Assembly (NCBI RefSeq): GCF_900156475.1
Contig: NZ_FTNR01000001.1
Coordinates: forward strand, 543,288-607,287
Length of the DNA stretch: 64,000 nucleotides
Reading direction: 5' to 3'
Origin: Natronorubrum thiooxidans
Lineage (GTDB): Archaea; Halobacteriota; Halobacteria; Halobacteriales; Natrialbaceae
In this document: piece by piece, positions 18,801 through 27,349 of the stretch
Layout: each line of letters begins with the position of its first letter
Position numbering within the stretch: the first letter of the stretch is position 1
Made by a program: the position numbers and the translations under genes
Notes under the pieces: generated by a model
Seen by the model: only the letters and a program-made list of their open reading frames with translations
What the model was told of the DNA's origin: nothing
The model's database searches: none

Positions 18801-19073
18801 GTCGACCTCGATGTCGACGGCTTCGAGAACCACTTCGACGTCGAAGAATTCGACGACGTGCCACAGGCGATCCGCGAGAGCAAGGTTGACTTCGTCGTCA
18901 GCCGCGACCGCGATTCGCTCGAGATGGCCGTCGAAGAGGAGATTCCGTACCTGTCGACGGTGGCGAGTGCCGAGGCCTACGTCGAAGCGCTCGACGAGTT
19001 CGACGGCGACCTTGAGGTCGCCTCCGTGACGGATCGTCCGAAGCAGGCCGCAAAGTGGGGCCGCTCGGACTAA
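15897..19073 (+). CDS. carB: Carbamoyl-phosphate synthase large subunit
   Basis: CarB (1058 residues) forms carbamoyl phosphate for pyrimidine and arginine synthesis using ammonia from CarA. The two homologous halves are clear: [20 protein letters not shown] near the N-terminus and [20 protein letters not shown] near residue 583, each followed by an ATP-grasp core with [19 protein letters not shown] or [19 protein letters not shown]. The C-terminal MGS-like regulatory domain (about 930-1058) is present. The start at 15897 matches the usual short haloarchaeal N-terminus; in-frame ATGs at 15885 and 15870 are alternatives. carA is not in the window, so the subunits are not encoded side by side here. 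Confidence 0.97.
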   Translation: [1058 protein letters not shown]

Positions 19074-19107
19074 GCCGGCTCGCAACTGGCTCGGTGTCTT
19101 GAGCGAA

Positions 19108-19764
19108 TCAAGACACCCCGGTGAACTGGGCACTGACTGCTCCTTGATCGGCGGCACCACCCAGTGACGTTCCGACGAACTCCATGGTGCCGTCGACCTG
19201 GTTTCCGCTGTGAAACTGTGCATCGACGATGCCGGCACCGACTTCGTAAAGCGGCGCGACGATTCCCGATCTGGGCGTGAAGATGTTGACCTGCAATCCC
19301 GCAGTAACGCCCGGTGGGAGGTCGACGCCTAAATCTTCGATGTGTTCGGCCCGGAGGAGACCCGATGCGTCGTCTACCTGAACAGAGCCGATCGGTATTG
19401 CCGCATCGTTGAGCGTTCGATCGCCGCCCGTATTCAACACGGTTCGGAGTGCGGTGTTCGTGTAGAACGCGAGCGCTCCGCTCTCCGGTGCCCCCAGCGG
19501 GTTGCCGGATATCACGGCGACATCTCGAGGCCCGGATTGATTCTGTCCAACTGGTGGGGTGACAAAGAACTGCCCTTCTCTGTCGAATTCCTCGAAGGAT
19601 GTCTGCCCGGCCATGCGAATCTGGTACAGCGCCGGTTCTGTTGGGATTGCCGTTTCCTGTGCGCGTGCCCGACCTGCGACGCCGATACTGCCGAGACTGA
19701 GTGCACCGATCGTTTTGAGGACGGTTCGGCGCGAGCTTTCGGGTCTGAGTACTGTGGCTGTCAT
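19108..19764 (-). CDS. Tat-exported protein of unknown function
   Basis: The 218-residue protein carries a twin-arginine signal (SSRRTVLKTIGALSLG) with a likely signal-peptidase site after ARAQ near residue 36 and no lipobox cysteine, so it should be released or surface-associated. The mature part is glycine- and valine-rich with many short strands (GALAFYTNTALRTVLNTGGD, IPIGSVQVDDASGLL, GLQVNIFTPRSGIV) and lacks cysteines. No enzyme motif is recognisable. The ATG at 19764 is preferred over a GTG two codons upstream. It converges on carB. Confidence 0.8.
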   Translation of the reverse strand: MTATVLRPESSRRTVLKTIGALSLGSIGVAGRARAQETAIPTEPALYQIRMAGQTSFEEFDREGQFFVTPPVGQNQSGPRDVAVISGNPLGAPESGALAFYTNTALRTVLNTGGDRTLNDAAIPIGSVQVDDASGLLRAEHIEDLGVDLPPGVTAGLQVNIFTPRSGIVAPLYEVGAGIVDAQFHSGNQVDGTMEFVGTSLGGAADQGAVSAQFTGVS

Positions 19765-19913
19765 TTCCACTTACAATTCCACGAGGAACGGAGAGCGTAG
19801 GTCGGCCACGAGCTTAAAATAGCGTTCGCGAACGGCTGCTAACTCCTGTGGAGCATACTATCCGATTCGAGGAAGTGACGGCGTCCGCTCACCCTTGAGT
19901 ACTGGCTCGAGGG

Positions 19914-21575
19914 TCACTCGAGCGTGTACCAGTCGAATCGCTCGATGGCGTAGAAGTACGACACCAGTGGCGCGAGCACGCCGATTCCCAAGACGGTCCA
20001 GGCAGTGATGGTGAGCCCGCGGGCCGAAACCGACACGTCGGGGACGGGTGCCATTGCGGAGACCGCCCCGGCCAACTCGGCAATTACTGCGGCAGAGTCA
20101 GTGTAGAGGACGACCGCAGCGGTCGTCGGGAGGACGATTGCGACCGAGTAGATGATGAAGGCGGTCTTGCTCGGCATCACCGCCTCGCGGTTGTTCGTGA
20201 CATTGACGCTGCCAAAGCGGGGCGCTGCCGTGCCGACCCCGGTCGCAAGCGCCGGCGTCACGGCGGTGCCGACGACCGTCCCGCCGACCAAGACGGCGGT
20301 CTGCTCGAGCGAGAGCGGGCTGACGACGCCCAAGACGAGCGAGACGAGCCCCGCGATGGGGGCGGCAACGACCACCCCGGCGACCACCAGCCCGGTGATG
20401 GCTTGGCGGCCGGTGAGCGTCGAGGTGACGACGGCGGGCAGCGCCCGCCCGAGGTCGCCAAGGGGGTTCAGCGTGAACAGCGCGCCGGCAGCCCAGACGA
20501 CGTACAGCGAGAGGACCACGGCGACATGCTCGGGAACCGTGCCGCTCTGGATGATGCCCTGAACGAACCCGATTGCGCCGAACAGCGGGTAGCCGACGTA
20601 CGCCAGCCGAATCGGGGCGCGCCTGGTTCGGCGGATCGCCGTGACTGTTACCGTCTGAACTGGTCGTGGTAGACCGCGAGAGAGGACGCCAGCGAGCCGA
20701 CTCGAGGATTCGGTCGCGGTTGATTCGGGGGCGTCCTCGAACCGCGCCGGATCGGCGAACCAGTGGATTCGCGCGGCGGCGATCCCGATAGCGACGGTGG
20801 CCGTGCTGATGACGACCGTGCCGACGACCGCACCGAGGACGAGTGGACTCGAGGCAGGGACGTTCGGAAGCCCGGTCAAGAGGAGGTGGCCGGGCCAGCC
20901 GAGCGGGCTATCCTGCAGGAGGGTAAACAGCCGACTCATGACCAGATCGAACCGGCCGGTCGCGAGCGCACCGAAGTACAGCACCCAGAAGCCGACGAAC
21001 AGGATCGTTCGGTATCGAGCGACCGGCTCGTAGACGGTGACCAGATGCTTGGCGCAGATGCCGACCACGAAGCCGACGGGTACGGTGGTCGCAAGTGAAA
21101 GGACGACGACGAACACTGCGAACGGAACCGGCAGTACGGTTCCTGCTCCGTAGGCAAAGGCACTCGAAAGCACCAGCGTCGGCGGGACGACCCAGAGCGC
21201 AAACAGCAGGATTTCGGCGCCGATAACGCCGATGACCGTGTTTCGGACCGACGTCGAGGTGAGCAGGAAGGCCGGTTTATCGACGCTCGCGGTGGCCGTA
21301 AACGCCCGAATGGCCGCCATAAAGGCCAGAAACAGCCAGCCGACGGCAACGCCACCGGTGACGAGTGCCGTCACCGTCGTGGCGTCTGTCGGGAGTGTCT
21401 CTCCGGCGAACTCCGCGCCAAGGCTGGGGAGGAGGTAGCCGCCGACTACCGTAATCGGGCCGATCATAAACAGCGCGAGCAGCGCCATCAACAGCAGTTT
21501 CGTTCGTTCGGTCGACACCGCCCGAACCGTTCGCCGAAACTCCGTGCTGGCGACGGTGAGTGGGACACGAGCCAT
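19914..21575 (-). CDS. Large ABC-2 type permease-like membrane protein
   Basis: A 553-residue polytopic protein with about 12-14 predicted helices. The N-terminus VASTEFRRTVRAVSTERTKLLL resembles ABC-2 permeases, and a second similar entry (VTVTAIRRTRRAPIRLAYVGYPL near residue 312) suggests two fused or duplicated half-permeases. It diverges from an ABC ATPase gene (21760), the most likely partner. The region between them (21576-21759) should hold both promoters. The substrate is unknown. Confidence 0.82.
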   Translation of the reverse strand: MARVPLTVASTEFRRTVRAVSTERTKLLLMALLALFMIGPITVVGGYLLPSLGAEFAGETLPTDATTVTALVTGGVAVGWLFLAFMAAIRAFTATASVDKPAFLLTSTSVRNTVIGVIGAEILLFALWVVPPTLVLSSAFAYGAGTVLPVPFAVFVVVLSLATTVPVGFVVGICAKHLVTVYEPVARYRTILFVGFWVLYFGALATGRFDLVMSRLFTLLQDSPLGWPGHLLLTGLPNVPASSPLVLGAVVGTVVISTATVAIGIAAARIHWFADPARFEDAPESTATESSSRLAGVLSRGLPRPVQTVTVTAIRRTRRAPIRLAYVGYPLFGAIGFVQGIIQSGTVPEHVAVVLSLYVVWAAGALFTLNPLGDLGRALPAVVTSTLTGRQAITGLVVAGVVVAAPIAGLVSLVLGVVSPLSLEQTAVLVGGTVVGTAVTPALATGVGTAAPRFGSVNVTNNREAVMPSKTAFIIYSVAIVLPTTAAVVLYTDSAAVIAELAGAVSAMAPVPDVSVSARGLTITAWTVLGIGVLAPLVSYFYAIERFDWYTLE

Positions 21576-21759
21576 CAGCGATCACCACCAACTCGAAGAC
21601 TGCAGTTCGCGTGGAGGACCATGCTCGGGAGGGCGTTCCGCATCCAGTAAATAGTTCGGTTTTTGTCATTCTGTCGGATCGACTCGAGTCCGATCGTCGC
21701 GGACAGTAGCCGGCAAAACATGTGTACATTTATACAGATCGTGCTGAAAGAGAACGCAT

Positions 21760-22548
21760 ATGTGCCCTGCTGGTACCCCTGCCATCGAAACCGACGCCCT
21801 CACGAAACGCTACGGGGAGACGACGGCCGTCTCCGGGCTGACCATGACCGTCGACCGGGGAACGGTCTACGGCTTTCTCGGTCCCAACGGCGCGGGCAAG
21901 ACGACGACGATGCGGATGCTGACGACGCTTACCAGACCCACGTCGGGGACGGCCCGCGTCGCCGGCCACTCGATCGCCGACCGCGAGTCCGTCACACCCC
22001 ACATCGGCTATCTGCCCGAGGAGCCGCCGATCTACGACGAACTCACCGGCCGCGAACAACTCGAGTACGCCGCCGGCCTGCGGGACCTGCCCGAAGCCGA
22101 GGCGACCGAACGGATCGACTCGCTGCTCGAGCGCTTCGACCTCGTCGACGACGCGAACCGGCGGATCGAGGGCTACTCGAAAGGGATGCGCCAGAAAGTC
22201 GGCGTCATCCAGGCAGTCCTCCACGAACCCGCCGTCGCCTTCCTCGACGAGCCGACAAGCGGGCTCGATCCCCGTGCAGCCCGGACAATGCGCGAGACAA
22301 TTGCCGACCTCGCGGACCGGGAGATGACCATCTTTCTCTCGACGCACATCCTCCCGGTCGTCGACGAACTGGCCGACGAGATCGGCGTCCTTCGCGAGGG
22401 CGAACTGGTCGCACAAGGCGACCCCGAAACGCTGAAATCCCGCGCCGAAACCGGCGAGGTACGGAGCCTCGAGGACGCGTTCCTCGAGGTCACACAGGAG
22501 ACGCCTGACGGCGAGGACGGTCACTCGGCGGAGCCGTCGCTGGATTAA
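21760..22548 (+). CDS. ABC transporter ATP-binding protein
   Basis: A 262-residue ATPase: Walker A GPNGAGKTTT near 44-53, Q-loop region GYLPEEPPIYDELTG, signature YSKGMRQKV near 143-151, Walker B VAFLDEPTSGLDP near 161-175 and switch histidine STHILP. It is of the same exporter class as the protein at 11299 but lacks its long C-terminal regulatory extension. It is followed after one base by a membrane protein gene and diverges from the large permease. Those two are its candidate partners. Confidence 0.95.
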   Translation: MCPAGTPAIETDALTKRYGETTAVSGLTMTVDRGTVYGFLGPNGAGKTTTMRMLTTLTRPTSGTARVAGHSIADRESVTPHIGYLPEEPPIYDELTGREQLEYAAGLRDLPEAEATERIDSLLERFDLVDDANRRIEGYSKGMRQKVGVIQAVLHEPAVAFLDEPTSGLDPRAARTMRETIADLADREMTIFLSTHILPVVDELADEIGVLREGELVAQGDPETLKSRAETGEVRSLEDAFLEVTQETPDGEDGHSAEPSLD

Positions 22549-22549
22549 G

Positions 22550-23446
22550 ATGTCGTGGCTGGCCGCCCTTCGTGAGGGTGTGACCGACGAAGAGCTTCGG
22601 GTTGCGATCCTCGTCGGCCTCGCCTCGATTCCGTTCACGCTCGCCCTCTCGTGGGGATCGGTGTCGAGTGGCGACGGTGTCGTCATCGGCGGCTCTGTTG
22701 CCGGGACGCCGCTGTTGCTGGCCGGATTGCTCGTCGGCGTCCACTATCACGATCGACCGACGGATGGGCGCCGCGCCGGGTTCTGGACCGGCCTCGTCGG
22801 CTCGAGTGCGACGGGGCTCGTCTTCATCGCGAACACGGTCTCGTCGGTCGGGACGCTGTCCTCGAGGCTGACCGTCGTTGCGGTCGCTGTCATACCGGTT
22901 GCCCTTGTGCTTGGCGTCGGGTTCACCGTGCTGGTCACGATGGGCAGCGCTGCGTTTGCCGACTGGGTGCGAACGCGCGTCGATAGCGAGCACCGGCTGG
23001 TGGAGACCGCAGATGCCGGTGAGAAATCTGTCGCCGACTCGAGGTGGTGGCTGGTCGTCGCCGTGTACGCACTCGCTGCCCCGGTCGTGTTGTACTATGC
23101 GCTCGGGGTACGCCCCGACAGCGGTCTCGAAATCGGCCTCGTGGTCGCGGGCCTGTTCGTTCTGGTCCCGCTTTCGATCATGACTCTCGGTGGGTTGTTC
23201 ATCGACGCAACTGCACCCCGGAACCGCGCGACTGACTGGTTCCCGAGCGTGTGGCTGTACGTTGGCGGCCCGGTCGGTGTCGCTGTGGCCGTCTATTTTC
23301 TGAGGGTCGTTCGCGGGGTTTCGTACCCGCCCGGATACGCCAGCTACAGCTTCCTCGGTGCGCTCTGGTGCCTGTCGGTGGTCTACCTCGTCAACAGAAC
23401 GCGCCATCTCGGTGGTCGGAACGCGGTCTCCACGCTCCGTTCGTAG
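22550..23446 (+). CDS. Polytopic membrane protein, N-terminal DUF5518-like
   Basis: The 298-residue protein has about eight hydrophobic segments. The first 120 residues, with PLLLAGLLVGVHYHDRPTDGRRAGFWTGLVGS, look like the haloarchaeal DUF5518 glycine-zipper membrane family. The second half adds four more helices and a PPGYASYSFLG loop. It starts one base after the stop of the ABC ATPase gene, so the two are surely cotranscribed. It could be a small permease or an accessory subunit; the sequence does not tell. Confidence 0.8.
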   Translation: MSWLAALREGVTDEELRVAILVGLASIPFTLALSWGSVSSGDGVVIGGSVAGTPLLLAGLLVGVHYHDRPTDGRRAGFWTGLVGSSATGLVFIANTVSSVGTLSSRLTVVAVAVIPVALVLGVGFTVLVTMGSAAFADWVRTRVDSEHRLVETADAGEKSVADSRWWLVVAVYALAAPVVLYYALGVRPDSGLEIGLVVAGLFVLVPLSIMTLGGLFIDATAPRNRATDWFPSVWLYVGGPVGVAVAVYFLRVVRGVSYPPGYASYSFLGALWCLSVVYLVNRTRHLGGRNAVSTLRS

Positions 23447-23534
23447 TCGCCGATTCTGTCGCCCACATTATTCTCGAGTTGCCGACCAGCGGCGAGTCCG
23501 ACACCCCTAAGCGCGCGGACTCTCTGGGTGAGAT

Positions 23535-26030
23535 ATGGAGTATCACGAGGCTGCGGACTTTTTATTCGATCTGCGGCGGTTCCGCCCGAAACCGGGGACG
23601 GAGTCGACGGCGCGGCTGCTCGCCCATCTCGAGAACCCCCACGAGGACGTCGAGTTCGTCCAGATCGCCGGCTCCAACGGGAAAGGATCGACGGCGCGGA
23701 TGCTCGAGCGAAGCCTCCGCGAAGCCGGCCTTTCGGTCGGCCTCTACACCTCGCCACACCTCGAGGACCTGCGCGAACGGGTCCGCGTCGACGGGCGCAA
23801 GATTCCGCGGTCGGCAGTCTGTGAGTACGTCGAGACCGCCCGCGAGTACGTCACGAGCCGCGGTGCCGACGGCGATTCGCCCACCTTCTTCGAGACGATG
23901 ACGGCGATGGCGATCTGGCAGTTCGGCCGCGAGGACGTCGACGTCGCTGTCCTCGAGGTCGGAATCGGCGGCCGATACGACGCGACGAGTGTTGTCGACC
24001 CAGTCGCAAGCGCCGTGACGAGCGTTACCTTAGAGCATACAGGAATCCTCGGCGACACGGAAGCCGAAATCGCCCGCGACAAAGCCCACGTCGCTCCCAG
24101 CGATACGCCGCTCGTTACTGGCGTCTCCGGCGACACACTCGAGGCGATTCGAGCGGTTGCGGGCGACGTCGTCACGGTCGGCTCAGGGACAGCCGAGTCG
24201 GACACTGACGTGCCGGAGCCGGACGTGCAGGTCGCCTACGGCGGCCGAACGAACCACACCGAGGCCGCCATCACCATCGATGCCGACGACTGGCACCTCG
24301 AGACGCGGATTCCACTGCCAGGAACCCACCAGGCCACGAACGCGGGGATCGCGGCCACGCTCGCCCGCCAGATCGTCGATATCACCGACGACGAACTGGC
24401 CCGCGGGCTACGAAACGCCCACTGGCCGGGTCGATTCGAAGTGATGGACACGGACCCGCTCGTCGTCCTCGACGGCGCGCACAACCCCGGTGCCTGCGAG
24501 GGACTCGCAGAGACGCTTGGCACCTACGACTACGACGCCCTCCATCTCGTCTTCGGGGCGATGCACGACAAGAACCACCGCGAGATGGCCGCCACGCTGC
24601 CGACCCCCGAGTCAGTGATCGCGACGGAGCCGCCGCTCCAGCGCGCCGAAGACCGCGACGTCCTCGCAGCGGTGTTTCGGGACGCCGGCGTCGACGACGC
24701 TCGCACGGACACAACCGTACAGGACGCCCTTGAACGCGCGCTCGAAGACGCCGGCAGCGACGACTGTGTCCTCGTCACCGGCTCGCTGTTTGCCGTCGCG
24801 GAAGCCCGCTCGCGCTGGACGAGCGCTGGCGTCCCAAAGCGGATCCGCAACAGCGCGGACGCCCGAGAAATGCTTGCCACGGCGGACGTCCCTGACGCCG
24901 GCAGCCGTCGACTACGTGGTGATGCGGTCCACCGCGTCGTCAAGACGACAGTCGGCTATCGCCAGGCCACCACAGTCAAACAGGAGCTGTTGCGGCTCGG
25001 CGGCGAATGCGCGCTTTCCGGGCTCGAGCGCGAGGACGAGTCAGTCGACGCCGTGCTGATGGGGACCGTCTCACAGTTCGAGCGTCTCGTCGAGGTCCTC
25101 GAGTCGGACACGCCGGCCGACCACGGCGTGACAGACGTCACGCGAGCGCTTCGTGAGACTCTCGACCTCGACGCGAACGAATCCGAATCCGGTTCGGACG
25201 CCGACGACCCGCAGTATCCGTGGAACGACCACACCGCGGTGATGGGCATCCTGAACGTCACGCCCGATAGCTTCCACGACGGCGGCGAGTACGACGCCCT
25301 CGAGGACGCCGTTTCCCGCGCCGAGGCGATGGTCGAGGCCGGCGTCGACGTGATCGACGTCGGCGGCGAGTCGACGCGTCCGGGTGCCGATCCCGTCCCG
25401 GTCGAGGACGAAATCGACCGCGTCGTTCCCGTCATCGAGCGGATCGCGGATCTCGACGCCCATCTCTCGATCGATACCCGCAAAGCCGCCGTCGCCGAGG
25501 CCGCCCTCGAGGCCGGCGCGGATATCATCAACGACGTCTCGGGCCTCGAGGATCCCGAGATGCGGTTCGTCGCGGCCGAGTACGACGCGGGACTGGTCGT
25601 GATGCACAGTATCGACTCGATCGTCGTCCCCGACCGTGACGTCGAGTACGACGACGTCGTCGAGGACGTGATCGATCAGCTCTCCGAGCGGATCCTCCTC
25701 GCCGAGAAGGCCGGCGTCGACCGCGAGCGGATCGTCGTCGATCCCGGGATCGGGTTCGGCAAATCGGCCCGCGAGAGCTTCGAGATGCTCGGTCGCGTCG
25801 ACGAATTCCGCGCCCTCGACTGTCCGATCCTCGTGGGTCACTCCCACAAATCGATGTTCGGCCACGTCGGCTGTGAACCCGGCGAGCGCCTCGAGGCAAC
25901 CGTTGCGGCGAGTGCGCTCGCAGCCGATCGCGGGGCCGATATCGTCCGCGTTCACGACGTCGCCGAGAACGTTGCTGCGGTTCGGACGGCACTGGCGGCC
26001 CGCGACCCGGACCACTTCGAGTGGGAGTAG
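23535..26030 (+). CDS. folCP: Fused folylpolyglutamate synthase and dihydropteroate synthase
   Basis: An 831-residue two-enzyme fusion for folate synthesis. The N-terminal 430 residues are a Mur-ligase type FolC: P-loop AGSNGKGST at about 45-53, EVGIGGRYDATS, EHTGILGDT and the domain-linking DGAHNPGACEGL. From about residue 565 is DHPS: MGILNVTPDSFHDGGEY, GGESTRPGADPV, NDVSGLEDP, DPGIGFGKS and GHSHKSMFG. Between them lie about 110 residues (HRVVKTTVGYRQATTVKQELLRLGGECALSG) belonging to neither enzyme core. FolC-FolP fusions are known from haloarchaea such as Haloferax. The fusion should couple dihydropteroate formation to glutamate addition. Confidence 0.95.
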   Translation: MEYHEAADFLFDLRRFRPKPGTESTARLLAHLENPHEDVEFVQIAGSNGKGSTARMLERSLREAGLSVGLYTSPHLEDLRERVRVDGRKIPRSAVCEYVETAREYVTSRGADGDSPTFFETMTAMAIWQFGREDVDVAVLEVGIGGRYDATSVVDPVASAVTSVTLEHTGILGDTEAEIARDKAHVAPSDTPLVTGVSGDTLEAIRAVAGDVVTVGSGTAESDTDVPEPDVQVAYGGRTNHTEAAITIDADDWHLETRIPLPGTHQATNAGIAATLARQIVDITDDELARGLRNAHWPGRFEVMDTDPLVVLDGAHNPGACEGLAETLGTYDYDALHLVFGAMHDKNHREMAATLPTPESVIATEPPLQRAEDRDVLAAVFRDAGVDDARTDTTVQDALERALEDAGSDDCVLVTGSLFAVAEARSRWTSAGVPKRIRNSADAREMLATADVPDAGSRRLRGDAVHRVVKTTVGYRQATTVKQELLRLGGECALSGLEREDESVDAVLMGTVSQFERLVEVLESDTPADHGVTDVTRALRETLDLDANESESGSDADDPQYPWNDHTAVMGILNVTPDSFHDGGEYDALEDAVSRAEAMVEAGVDVIDVGGESTRPGADPVPVEDEIDRVVPVIERIADLDAHLSIDTRKAAVAEAALEAGADIINDVSGLEDPEMRFVAAEYDAGLVVMHSIDSIVVPDRDVEYDDVVEDVIDQLSERILLAEKAGVDRERIVVDPGIGFGKSARESFEMLGRVDEFRALDCPILVGHSHKSMFGHVGCEPGERLEATVAASALAADRGADIVRVHDVAENVAAVRTALAARDPDHFEWE

Positions 26031-26122
26031 CGGACAGCCTCGGGTATTCAGGTGCCAGTCCAACCTTCAACCGTGGGGGTCCTGTACAACACGTGAGCGC
26101 AGCGTGCGCGGAGGCTCATCCA

Positions 26123-26902
26123 ATGTCCGAAGACCACGATCACGACCCGATGGCAGACGTCCCGATGGCGGACCGTACTGATGACCTCGAGACACCGGAC
26201 CCGGTGGAGACGGCACTGTCAGCCACTCCGGGGGATTCCACACGCGAGCTGGTGTCGTTGCTTGGGGGCGGCGTGTTGCTTCTGTCTGCCCTCCGTTCGC
26301 TCGGACGGGGCCAGCTTCGGGCGATTCCAAAAGGAGTCGCTGGCGCTGGGCTGATTAGCTACGGGCTCCGAAACCGGCGCTCGAGCGAATCGCCGCCGTT
26401 CGAGCCACGGGTAGACGAGATCGACAGCGGAACCGAGGGCAAAGAGACGTCCGACGAGGCTCACGCCGCCGGCGAGCGTCTCGACGCCGGTCGAGAGTCC
26501 CAGATTGACGCGAACGGCAAGATCGACGACTCCGCACAGCTCGGCGACGAGCGAGACGGCGGCGAGGGATCACGGATCGAGTTCACCGACGACGCGGCTG
26601 ACACGGGGCCGCGATCGAAACCGGACGACGTGGGCGAATCCGATGACCCGCGGCGCAACACCGACGACGATGCGACCGAGATCGACGTCTCTGACTCGGC
26701 GATGGCCGACGAGGTCAGCGAGGCAGTGGGTCCTGATCCCGAACAGGCCCAGCCGACGCAGACCGACGCAACCGAACCCGAGGAGACGCCCAGCGAAGAC
26801 GCTTCACACATGAACGTCGATCCCGACGAGGAGGGCGAAGACGACGATCCCGAGACCGAAACGACGGCCGACGAAACCGAGGACGAGGACGAGGATCAGT
26901 AA
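26123..26902 (+). CDS. Acidic membrane-associated protein of unknown function
   Basis: A 259-residue protein. Residues 38-82 form two weak hydrophobic segments (ELVSLLGGGVLLLSALRSLG and KGVAGAGLISYGL) like those of DUF2892-type or glycine-zipper membrane proteins. The remaining 170 residues are extremely acidic and low in complexity and are probably disordered. The ATG at 26123 is chosen because the upstream extension reads through the folCP stop region with no conservation pattern. The function cannot be inferred. Confidence 0.7.
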   Translation: MSEDHDHDPMADVPMADRTDDLETPDPVETALSATPGDSTRELVSLLGGGVLLLSALRSLGRGQLRAIPKGVAGAGLISYGLRNRRSSESPPFEPRVDEIDSGTEGKETSDEAHAAGERLDAGRESQIDANGKIDDSAQLGDERDGGEGSRIEFTDDAADTGPRSKPDDVGESDDPRRNTDDDATEIDVSDSAMADEVSEAVGPDPEQAQPTQTDATEPEETPSEDASHMNVDPDEEGEDDDPETETTADETEDEDEDQ

Positions 26903-27015
26903 CCGCTTTTGATCGACCACTCTCGAGCGATGGTCGACATCCCGTCCGTACTCGAGATACCCCTCTATATCGGGGTTGTGTCACTATCCTCAAGCGCATC
27001 GTCAATTGCAAACGG

Positions 27016-27165
27016 ATGGAACGCTACGAGTTTACCTGTCCGGACTGCCGACAGTCGTTCACCGTTACCGATCCGATGCGCGAGGCGACGCTGGCGAGTG
27101 GCTGTCCCGTCTGTGGCGGTCCGGTAACCGGGACCCATTTCGTCACGCCTGCGTCGAACGCGTAA
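27016..27165 (+). CDS. Small zinc-ribbon protein (two CPxC knuckles; DUF7560-like)
   Basis: A 49-residue protein, MERYEFTCPDC to ASNA. It has two cysteine pairs, CPDC at 8-11 and CPVC at 30-33, separated by 18 residues with a conserved-looking DPMREATLASG linker, which should bind one zinc ion as a ribbon. Such micro-proteins are widespread in haloarchaea and mostly uncharacterised. Codon use is strongly G/C-ending, supporting a real gene. Confidence 0.75.
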   Translation: MERYEFTCPDCRQSFTVTDPMREATLASGCPVCGGPVTGTHFVTPASNA

Positions 27166-27349
27166 GCGAATCGCCCCGCTCGAGCCGGATGCTGTCGGAC
27201 GGCAGTCCGTTGACAGCCGATCGCGGTTCGAGGACACTCGGTGTCTGACCCGTGTCGTCCGGCAGTATCCGAGTGAGTCGAATCACCGGTTTTCTTATCC
27301 GTCAGTTGTCGAGAGGTGACTGTGTTCGTTACATGATGGTGAATCTCGC

